Positions 54,479-61,753 of a stretch of DNA of 64,000 nt are shown here, one piece after another. The notes under the pieces were generated by a model. That model made no database searches. It saw only the letters and a program-made list of their open reading frames with translations, and was not told the DNA's origin. The first letter of the stretch is position 1. Every line of letters starts with the position of its first letter. Origin of the DNA: an uncultured Clostridia bacterium (GTDB taxonomy: Bacteria; Bacillota; Clostridia; Oscillospirales; Ruminococcaceae); assembly GCA_947631115.1 (NCBI GenBank), contig CANRKB010000002.1, forward strand, positions 124,001 through 188,000, written 5' to 3'. The translations under genes and the position numbers were made by a program.

Positions 54479-55882
54479 TCAGAATCTCCAGTACAAGAAT
54501 GCGTTTGTGGTTGAATCTACAAGGAGTATGCTGCTGAACGCAAGCAAGCACACGCAGACAAGCGTCCCGCTCACTGAAATAACAGCCCTCGCGGTATCGT
54601 TCTTCTCCGAAAGCTTTCCGAATGCTTTCATAAGCGGGAATGTGCAGATGACCGCCGCAACGATAAGGAACAGATTTGACATAAGCGACGCCTGCTCGAA
54701 AAATCCGCCCCAGCCGTTCGGATTGAACGGAGTAAGGTTTTTGAGGAACGTTCCGAGCTTTCCGATGTCTTCAAAATAGAATATTCCGAAACCTATGATT
54801 ATAACGAGCTTGCTGTAAATATGCCGTATGACAAGCGGTATTTTGTTCATTCTCTTCTTACCGATAAACGTTTCAAGAAGAATGAACATTCCGTAGTAAA
54901 GTCCCCAGATAACGTAGTTCCAGTTTGCTCCGTGCCATATTCCCGTACAAAGCCACACAAGGAAAAGGCTTAGATATTTATTTCTTTTCCCGAAGAAAGT
55001 TATCGGCAGAAGATAATCTCTGAAGAACGAACCGAGCGAGATATGCCAGCGCTGCCAGAACTCTGTTATGTCCTTACACAAATAAGGGTGGTCGAAGTTT
55101 TCGTTGAAGTGGAAGCCGAATATCCTGCCCAAGCCGATAGCGATGTCCGAGTATCCCGAAAAGTCGAAATAAATGTACAGCGAATAGAGAATAACGCCAT
55201 ACCATGAACCCGCGACAGTAAGCGATTCAATGCTTCCGCCGAGAAAATCCTCAACTATCCTGTAAAGCTGGTCGGCGAGTATAACTTTTTTAGCAAGACC
55301 GACAACAAATCTTGTAAGACCTTGGCTGAAATCAAGGAGAGTTGTTTTTCTGTTGTCAATTTCAGCGGCTATAGTTTCATAACGGACGATAGGTCCTGCG
55401 ATAAGCTGCGGGAACAGGCAGACATACAAGAGCAGCTTGAAGAAATTCTTCTGCGGCTGAACCTTTCCCCAATAGCAATCGACAATATACGAAATGACCT
55501 GGAACGTATAGAAGCTTATTCCTGCCATTACGACAATATCGGGAACAGGAAGATCTGCGGAAAAGATAGCGTTTATATTTCTCATAATGAAACCGCTGTA
55601 CTTGAAAACGCCGATCATTCCGATATTAAAGATCAAGCCGCCCGCAAGACAGAGCTTCTGATGTTTTTCTTTTTTAAAATATCCTATTCCGACGCCGACA
55701 AAATAATTTACGACAGCCGAAAGCAGCAGAAATATTATACGAGTAGGTTCGCCCCACGCATAAAATGCGAGCGAAAGGATAATAAGCACCGCGTTTTTTA
55801 CTTTAATAGGTCTTGCGACCAGATATGCGACAAGGCATATCGGCAAGAAAAGATACAAAAAAATAAGGCTTGAAAAAATCAT
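54479..55882 (-). CDS. MBOAT-family membrane acyltransferase (AlgI/DltB-like)
   Basis: 467 aa with about 11 hydrophobic segments. It has the MBOAT core WQRWHISLGSFFRDYLLPITF, the catalytic His in GIWHGANWNYVIWGLYYG and FDFSGYSDIAIGLGRIFGF. AlgI and DltB homologues move acyl groups across the membrane to surface polymers. First gene of the operon, directly behind a consensus promoter, with GGAG 5 nt from the ATG. Confidence 0.93.
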   Translation of the reverse strand: MIFSSLIFLYLFLPICLVAYLVARPIKVKNAVLIILSLAFYAWGEPTRIIFLLLSAVVNYFVGVGIGYFKKEKHQKLCLAGGLIFNIGMIGVFKYSGFIMRNINAIFSADLPVPDIVVMAGISFYTFQVISYIVDCYWGKVQPQKNFFKLLLYVCLFPQLIAGPIVRYETIAAEIDNRKTTLLDFSQGLTRFVVGLAKKVILADQLYRIVEDFLGGSIESLTVAGSWYGVILYSLYIYFDFSGYSDIAIGLGRIFGFHFNENFDHPYLCKDITEFWQRWHISLGSFFRDYLLPITFFGKRNKYLSLFLVWLCTGIWHGANWNYVIWGLYYGMFILLETFIGKKRMNKIPLVIRHIYSKLVIIIGFGIFYFEDIGKLGTFLKNLTPFNPNGWGGFFEQASLMSNLFLIVAAVICTFPLMKAFGKLSEKNDTARAVISVSGTLVCVCLLAFSSILLVDSTTNAFLYWRF

Positions 55883-55951
55883 TTATACTCCAGTATATTA
55901 ACCCGTAAAAACGGAATTTATTTGCGAACAAAACATTTTTTTCACACTATA

Positions 55952-55980
55952 AATATATCACTTTTAGCAAAACTTGTCAA
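55952..55980 (-). promoter_or_regulatory. Promoter of the MBOAT-FkbH-ACP operon
   Basis: Minus strand: -35 TTGACA (55975-55980), 17-nt spacer, -10 TATATT (55952-55957). Confidence 0.75.
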
Positions 55981-56167
55981 GAGCTTTTTTTGCAATTAAG
56001 CATTTGTAATTATTTTGTAATTTTTTTGTAAGATATAAACAATTCAATAACATCATATTTTCTAAAATTTTCTCAAAAACCGCAATCAATTTATACGAAA
56101 TTAACAAAATAATTTCGGTTGAAGAAGAAAAAATTTAAAAGAACAGGAATAAATATTAAAAAACTAC
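55981..56167. other. AT-rich intergenic region, no gene seen
   Basis: The gap from the MBOAT gene to the tRNA (about 400 nt) holds only the two promoters listed. An open frame across the tRNA has no RBS and overlaps it, so I do not count it. Confidence 0.6.
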
Positions 56168-56196
56168 TTGATTTTTTAAATTATATGTGTTATAAT
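56168..56196 (+). promoter_or_regulatory. Promoter of the tRNA-Pro gene
   Basis: -35 TTGATT (56168-56173), 17-nt spacer, -10 TATAAT (56191-56196), about 95 nt upstream of the tRNA. Confidence 0.6.
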
Positions 56197-56289
56197 AAAA
56201 AAGTTGTTGAGGCAGATCTTTTCTCAACTTTACTCGATTTACTTGACTTTATAAATCGCGTATCTTCCCTGCTTCAGACGGCTATTTTT

Positions 56290-56366
56290 CGAGGCGTGGC
56301 TCAGCTTGGTAGAGCGCTGCGTTCGGGACGCAGAGGTCGTGGGTTCGAATCCCGTCGCCTCGACCA
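56290..56366 (+). tRNA. tRNA-Pro (anticodon CGG)
   Basis: Complete cloverleaf: acceptor stem CGAGGCG/CGCCTCG, anticodon stem-loop CTGCG-TTCGGGA-CGCAG giving anticodon CGG (reads CCG), GTTCGAAT T-loop, CCA encoded. It stands at the boundary to the BREX island, a typical integration target. Confidence 0.95.
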
Positions 56367-56396
56367 GAGTCGCCCGCGACCTGCGGGGAACATAAT

Positions 56397-56432
56397 AAAG
56401 GCTGATCATTGGTGGTCAGCCTTTATATTTTT
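56397..56432 (+). terminator. Terminator of the tRNA-Pro transcript
   Basis: Stem AAAGGCTGA/TCAGCCTTT followed by ATATTTTT. Confidence 0.8.
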
Positions 56433-56558
56433 GTATTTCCATTACGATAATTTATCATATAAAAGAAGCTATTGTGCGAAAATCACAATAGCTAGTTTTA
56501 CTAAAAATATTCCTAAATAAATATCTAAAATCTATAATGTTACAATAATATAAACATT

Positions 56559-57689
56559 TTAAATTTTAATCATTTTAATCAACGTATTAGCAACATCCAT
56601 TGCATCTTTCTCAGAATTTTCCTTGCCAAAAGTCACCCTGACCGTACCTTCACGATATTCAACAGGAACATTTATAGCCTTAATAACGTGCGAAACTTGC
56701 TGATTTATGCTGTCACAAGCAGAACCAGTGGAAATACAGATTCCTTTCAAATCAAGCATATGCATAAGGCCTTCTCCCGACTTGCCTTTAAACGAGATGT
56801 TGAGATTGCCAGGCAGGCGCTCTGTCGGATGCCCGTTTAATATAAAATCCACATCAGAGTTTTTTAAGATTGTAAAAAACGCATCTGTTAAATGGAGCAA
56901 ATGCTCTGTGTTATGTTTTATTTCCTCAACATTCTTTTTTAAAGCAACAGCCATTCCAACTATAGCAGGCACATTTTCTGTTCCTGCTCTCATTCCCAAC
57001 TCTTGTCCTCCGCCATGATGAAATATTTGCAATAGTCCATTCTTGCTGTAAAGAAATCCAATCCCCTTTGGGCCATTAAACTTATGCGCTGATGCAGATA
57101 GCATATCAACTCCTAAGGTTTGAACATCAATCGGAATATGCCCAACTGCTTGCACAGCATCAGTATGAAAAATTGCCCCATAACTATGTACAGTTTCCGA
57201 CAGCGCTTTAATATTCTGGATCGTCCCTATTTCATTGTTTGCAGTCATAATGGATACGAGTATGCTAAATGGCGAAGTTTTCAAACAACATTTATCAAGC
57301 GCTATTTTTAACTCTTCATTTGTAACCACACCATATTTATCAACGGGCATAATGAGCTGCTCAAATCCACTGTTTTCACAGGCATATAATACGGAATGAT
57401 GTTCAATAGAAGAAGTCACAACACAACAGTGTTGATTTTGCGCTGTAAAACACTTTATAGCATGATTATTACTCTCAGTCCCGCCTGACGTGAATATTAT
57501 CTGTTCAGGTTGGGCATTGATGCATAGAGCAACTGTTCTGCGCGCTTCTTCAATGGCTTGTTTTACATTTTTAGAAAAGTTGTATGCACTTGAGGGATTA
57601 GCAAAATCGTCAAGGAAATACGGTTTCATTGCTTCAAATGCGTCTATATCAAGTCTGGTCGTTGCTGCATTGTCAGCATATATCTTCAT
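56559..57689 (-). CDS. Cysteine desulfurase (NifS/IscS/DndA-like)
   Basis: 376 aa PLP enzyme. N-terminal YADNAATTRLD, SGGTESNNHAI, the PLP Lys in ASAHKFNGPKGIGF (about residue 205), and the active-site Cys in STGSACDS (about 327). It releases sulfur from cysteine as an enzyme-bound persulfide. It is the terminal gene of the BREX operon, 9 nt after a small CxxC protein, which suggests that it feeds sulfur to DNA or protein modification there rather than to general Fe-S assembly. A housekeeping IscS cannot be excluded but none of its usual neighbours (iscU, mnmA) is present. Confidence 0.92.
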   Translation of the reverse strand: MKIYADNAATTRLDIDAFEAMKPYFLDDFANPSSAYNFSKNVKQAIEEARRTVALCINAQPEQIIFTSGGTESNNHAIKCFTAQNQHCCVVTSSIEHHSVLYACENSGFEQLIMPVDKYGVVTNEELKIALDKCCLKTSPFSILVSIMTANNEIGTIQNIKALSETVHSYGAIFHTDAVQAVGHIPIDVQTLGVDMLSASAHKFNGPKGIGFLYSKNGLLQIFHHGGGQELGMRAGTENVPAIVGMAVALKKNVEEIKHNTEHLLHLTDAFFTILKNSDVDFILNGHPTERLPGNLNISFKGKSGEGLMHMLDLKGICISTGSACDSINQQVSHVIKAINVPVEYREGTVRVTFGKENSEKDAMDVANTLIKMIKI

Positions 57690-57698
57690 ATTTACACC

Positions 57699-57908
57699 TC
57701 ACGAAAATAACGTACAGCCTTCTTCTTTGAACTCTTCTATTTTTTCATAAATATCCACAACTGATACTCCAAGAACATCTGATAGACAATCAATGCAATA
57801 AAAATTTTGGGTTTCTGCACCTATCAATTTCATATTGATGCCGATTTCATCTTTTGAAAGATCTGATTTTCCACATGAAATGCATCTTTTCTTTTCGGTG
57901 TTTTTCAT
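57699..57908 (-). CDS. 69-residue CxxC zinc-ribbon-like protein
   Basis: Two CxxC pairs (CISC near residue 9 and CIDC near 38) separated by about 26 residues, then an acidic C-terminus. The pattern fits a small zinc- or Fe-S-binding protein. It overlaps brxL by 4 nt and precedes the cysteine desulfurase by 9 nt, so its role is probably in the same sulfur step. Not recognised as a named family. Confidence 0.7.
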   Translation of the reverse strand: MKNTEKKRCISCGKSDLSKDEIGINMKLIGAETQNFYCIDCLSDVLGVSVVDIYEKIEEFKEEGCTLFS

Positions 57909-59374
57909 TCCTCATCAATTTCCTCTACATCAAAATCCGGCACAGTCTTACCCTGCTCCTTTTCATCTGTATGTCCCATTTGAATTCTGATGATTGCTCT
58001 CATATCCATTGCAGGCTTAAGACAATAATTCCAAAAATTATCCCTGCTTATGTCGCTTGGTTTTCTCACTCTCGGGAATAAGAGTTTCAAAAATGCCGTA
58101 CAAATTTTTTTGACAGCCTCTGTGTCTCTCGTATCCGATGCAGAAGGCATTTTCACTAACTTATCTACAATAACTCTGTAAGAAGCATCTTCGCGAAGCT
58201 GGTGCATTATTGTTGCAAAGTACTCTGAATTTAATGCCCATCCACAAGCCTTCATATCGTCTTTCATTCGCGGCAAATCCCAGCCTTTAATAAATCCGTG
58301 TATTCTGTCAAGAAACTGTGGTTGATGAAAAGGTTTAGGCAACTCTGCGCACATATTGACATATTCATTCTGCCTGTCAGAAGAGATATTTCCAAGAAAA
58401 ATTATTCCTGCATCGACATTAACCTCATGATTGTCCGGAGCACGATATTTTCCATTTTCCATAATAGCTTGAAGCGCCGATTGAATTTCAGCATCTTTCA
58501 TGTATTCTGCTTCTCGTATCTCATCTAACGCAACATAATCTCTGAAAGCAACAACGCCTTCCTTTTTTGTTGTCAAATCATAAATCAATTTAGAACGAGT
58601 TACTTTTCCTGATACTAGCCAACCATACCTTGAAATTTGACCAAAAAGATATGACTTGCCTGTGCCCGGAGGCGCAAGTTCCATAAGATTTATTCTCTTT
58701 TCTACAAAAGGCAAAAGTCGTTGAATCATTAACAATTTTTGTTCAAATGATTCATATCCGGCAGGATTGTAATCCACAGCCGAAAGAATAATGTCGACCC
58801 ATTCAGTCAAAGAAAAATCTTCATTGGCTGATTTATAATCGTCAAGAGAAACCTCATAAGGACAAAAGTCTCGATAACTTACAAGTTTAATCTTGCAAGG
58901 CTCTTTTTCATCTTCAGGAATATAATACCCCAACTCAATTATTCCCCAATTCTCCTCAGATTTCAGAAGTTCGTCAGAACATGTCTCCCACACATCTTTG
59001 GGAATTATTGTTTCTTTAAACTCTAATCCGAAATCAGGCAGGCGAAAAGAAACCATCTGATTTTTGATATTTATGTTTACAGAAATTTTTCCTAAGAATT
59101 TTACTGTTTTATGTTCATTAACTATAAGATTTAAAAAGCTTTTCCAGTTTTCTTTTTTAGGTATAAACTCACTTATAAAATCAGTAGCACCATCAGCATC
59201 AATTTCCCCGTCCTCATCCTGAAAGCGCTTTATAACCCAATCGCGCATAAATGAAGGAAGTTTAAAAGATGAAATAAAATTACTTTTTTTAAGATCTTTA
59301 TAAAGCACCATCTCATCAAAAGCGTCACGAAGTCTATTGATAAAATCCTCATTCTGATATTCTTTTTCGTTCAT
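57905..59374 (-). CDS. brxL: BREX system AAA+ protein BrxL
   Basis: 489 aa. The N-terminal half is the BrxL-type domain (DLKKSNFISSFKLPSFMRDW); the AAA+ module starts with Walker A APPGTGKSYLFGQ (about 236-249) and includes the Walker B-like YVALDEIREAE and sensor FLGNISSDR. I see no Lon-type C-terminal protease domain (the Ser-Lys region of longer BrxL is absent), so this is a short form. It acts with PglZ in phage restriction. Gap to pglZ 12 nt. Confidence 0.88.
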   Translation of the reverse strand: MNEKEYQNEDFINRLRDAFDEMVLYKDLKKSNFISSFKLPSFMRDWVIKRFQDEDGEIDADGATDFISEFIPKKENWKSFLNLIVNEHKTVKFLGKISVNINIKNQMVSFRLPDFGLEFKETIIPKDVWETCSDELLKSEENWGIIELGYYIPEDEKEPCKIKLVSYRDFCPYEVSLDDYKSANEDFSLTEWVDIILSAVDYNPAGYESFEQKLLMIQRLLPFVEKRINLMELAPPGTGKSYLFGQISRYGWLVSGKVTRSKLIYDLTTKKEGVVAFRDYVALDEIREAEYMKDAEIQSALQAIMENGKYRAPDNHEVNVDAGIIFLGNISSDRQNEYVNMCAELPKPFHQPQFLDRIHGFIKGWDLPRMKDDMKACGWALNSEYFATIMHQLREDASYRVIVDKLVKMPSASDTRDTEAVKKICTAFLKLLFPRVRKPSDISRDNFWNYCLKPAMDMRAIIRIQMGHTDEKEQGKTVPDFDVEEIDEE

Positions 59375-59386
59375 ACTGACCTCCGG

Positions 59387-61753
59387 TTAAAACAAATCTT
59401 TTGCAGTGCCGACAGCTTTTTTAGTTTCAAAAACCATTCCTTGCTTAACAAGCTTATCCCCATCATACAAATCAACCATAAATCTGCCGCTTCTCTTTAT
59501 TTCGGGTATCTCAAACTTATAGTGAAAATCGTTTATCACATGACTGCAACTACATTCGCATAAAAAAGAAACATTTGATAGTCCTTTAACAATAATTTTC
59601 GGGACATGAATGATAATATTCGTAAAAACAACAATTGATACTGCTTCCTTGTTATGAAAAAGCACAGGTTTATCTGTATCTACAATGTTAATATCAAGAT
59701 TATTCGGTTTCTGTGTTATCTCTATAATCGGTATTACAGTTTCTTCAAGAGTCGCACCTCCATGAACTTCTACGTTTGCAGAACGTCCGCCCTGAAATCT
59801 GTCATAATTTGCAAGTACCGCATAACCGTTTTCATATATAACTTCCGGGAGTTTTGGATCTTCATTTACAGGACAACATCTACCGCTGTGTGTACCGCTA
59901 TTATCCAAAGTATGCATTTTACATGTTGATTGATGAATAACAGACAGTCTACTCGAGCCATGATCTGATATAACTATTATTTTCTCAAACTCATGATTAA
60001 CCAACATTTCCTGAATTTGTCTTAATTCTCTGTCTATAATGCTAAGTTCAAAGAACAAGTGTATAGGTTCTTTTATTCTTTCGTAATCAATTGTTTTACT
60101 GTGATGTTTTAATTCATCAAGGTCCTTCGTACCGGGGATTTTCTCATTGCCGCTACTATCCTCTTCAATTTTAAAGGTTTCCATAAAGTCTTTATTCATG
60201 CTTGTAATTGAAGGGAGTTCACAACGCGCTATGTGCGCTACTGCCTGCAAACCCAAGGAATCACATTTCTTTAGTATATAAGCCAGATATTCAACGCCTA
60301 ATGAATCAAAAAAATGTATTTGAGCATTTGATTTATCTATATCTTTAACTATACTTATTCTTGGCAGCAGTTTTGTGAACGGACGTGAAACAGCATATTC
60401 ATCTACTTTTTTCATAAAATCAGGGAATATGCGGTTGGTTACCTTTTGTAGTTTATAATCATGGAAATATTGTGTAAGCATATTGAATAATTCGGGATTA
60501 CCTTTTGTATTTCTATCGTTGAACTCAAATTCTCCAAGGTAGTCATAAATCTCAGGGAATGCATGTTTCACTATACCGAGGATTTCCTCTTCGGTAAAAG
60601 AATAATCAGGTTTTCCAAGATAATAAAGAAAAGTACGTTTTTCTTTTTCACTCAAATTTGTTAAATAATAAACTGCGTCTCTGTCAAATTTTCCAACCAT
60701 GTTGCAGTAATTCTGTATCAATGCCAAATTGTTATCAGGCAAATCTCTTACAAGTTGTTTTCTCTCATTGTATAATTGCTGAAAATCATCATCGTCATTT
60801 TTATAGCATAATAAATCAGTAACAATCAGTTCAACCAAATCTTGTACCGAACTGCTCTTTTTTACAGCCTCAGACAAATACTTGTTTTCCTTTGTTCCGA
60901 ACACTTTCATTGCAATCCACAACAGCCACGCTTTGTCAGATTTTATATCAATAAAAGCATTCTTTATCATCATAGATAAATTGTATACGCTGCCAAATTC
61001 TTTATCTATGACGCCTGACAGTGATCCTGCCTTCTCCATCTTATCATACAACAATTTCCATTGTATTTCAGTTCCCCATTCTCTATTTGTGCCGGATTTT
61101 ATCTCATAATACTTTTTACTTAATACATCATAAATTCCGTTCATAGCATCAATCTGAAATACGGATTTTTTATATATACTAGGCGAAACATTTGTATAAA
61201 CAAGTATGTCAACATCATTTATAATTTCCAATGCTCTTAAAAGTTTAGAGAAGCCATTTACAGTCTTAGATGTCAAATATTCTGCTGATGTTGTCATAGT
61301 GATAGTTGGCAAAACAAAATGTTCGTTTTCAAGAATGATTGTTCTGTGTTCTGCCCTGTTCCCGTCAACATGTATTGCGTTTTTAAGTAATCCGCCGCAA
61401 CCATAAATAATGACAACTACATGACCTTGTACCGAAAGATTTAAAAGATTAGATATTGCTGTTTTTAACTCCTGCTCACCAAGGAACATATCATTTATTA
61501 AGTATCCAAGAACAATCCCATTCTCAATCGTTTTTACATCTGATTTAAATCTGTATACATTAGGTAATTCATCGTCCCTGCAATAATCAGAAACTCTGAC
61601 TATTTTTTTGCAGCCGTCTGCTTGCATTTTAGAAACTATACTTTGCAGAATGTTGCTGTCATCTATGTTTGCAATAAAAGGATAGCCGCTAGGCTCTGAA
61701 TTAAAATAAGCGGTTATTTCATTAAAACAACTCGTTTCATCATAAAGCTGCAT
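59387..61753 (-). CDS. pglZ: BREX alkaline-phosphatase-like protein PglZ
   Basis: 788 aa. The C-terminal part has the PglZ metal-binding signature IIVISDHGSSRLSVIHQ, then GRCCPVNED and GYAVLANYDRF, typical of the PglZ domain of the alkaline phosphatase superfamily; the N-terminal ~450 residues are a family-specific helical region. A core component of BREX. Its start overlaps the brxC stop in a TAATG arrangement, so the three genes are one operon. Confidence 0.9.
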   Translation of the reverse strand: MQLYDETSCFNEITAYFNSEPSGYPFIANIDDSNILQSIVSKMQADGCKKIVRVSDYCRDDELPNVYRFKSDVKTIENGIVLGYLINDMFLGEQELKTAISNLLNLSVQGHVVVIIYGCGGLLKNAIHVDGNRAEHRTIILENEHFVLPTITMTTSAEYLTSKTVNGFSKLLRALEIINDVDILVYTNVSPSIYKKSVFQIDAMNGIYDVLSKKYYEIKSGTNREWGTEIQWKLLYDKMEKAGSLSGVIDKEFGSVYNLSMMIKNAFIDIKSDKAWLLWIAMKVFGTKENKYLSEAVKKSSSVQDLVELIVTDLLCYKNDDDDFQQLYNERKQLVRDLPDNNLALIQNYCNMVGKFDRDAVYYLTNLSEKEKRTFLYYLGKPDYSFTEEEILGIVKHAFPEIYDYLGEFEFNDRNTKGNPELFNMLTQYFHDYKLQKVTNRIFPDFMKKVDEYAVSRPFTKLLPRISIVKDIDKSNAQIHFFDSLGVEYLAYILKKCDSLGLQAVAHIARCELPSITSMNKDFMETFKIEEDSSGNEKIPGTKDLDELKHHSKTIDYERIKEPIHLFFELSIIDRELRQIQEMLVNHEFEKIIVISDHGSSRLSVIHQSTCKMHTLDNSGTHSGRCCPVNEDPKLPEVIYENGYAVLANYDRFQGGRSANVEVHGGATLEETVIPIIEITQKPNNLDINIVDTDKPVLFHNKEAVSIVVFTNIIIHVPKIIVKGLSNVSFLCECSCSHVINDFHYKFEIPEIKRSGRFMVDLYDGDKLVKQGMVFETKKAVGTAKDLF

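Noticed and set aside
50798-55882. Classical dlt operon
   Set aside because: No DltA adenylation enzyme and no canonical DltD are present; the activating enzyme is FkbH-like.
56119-56520. Open frame over the tRNA-Pro gene
   Set aside because: It overlaps a perfect tRNA and has no RBS.
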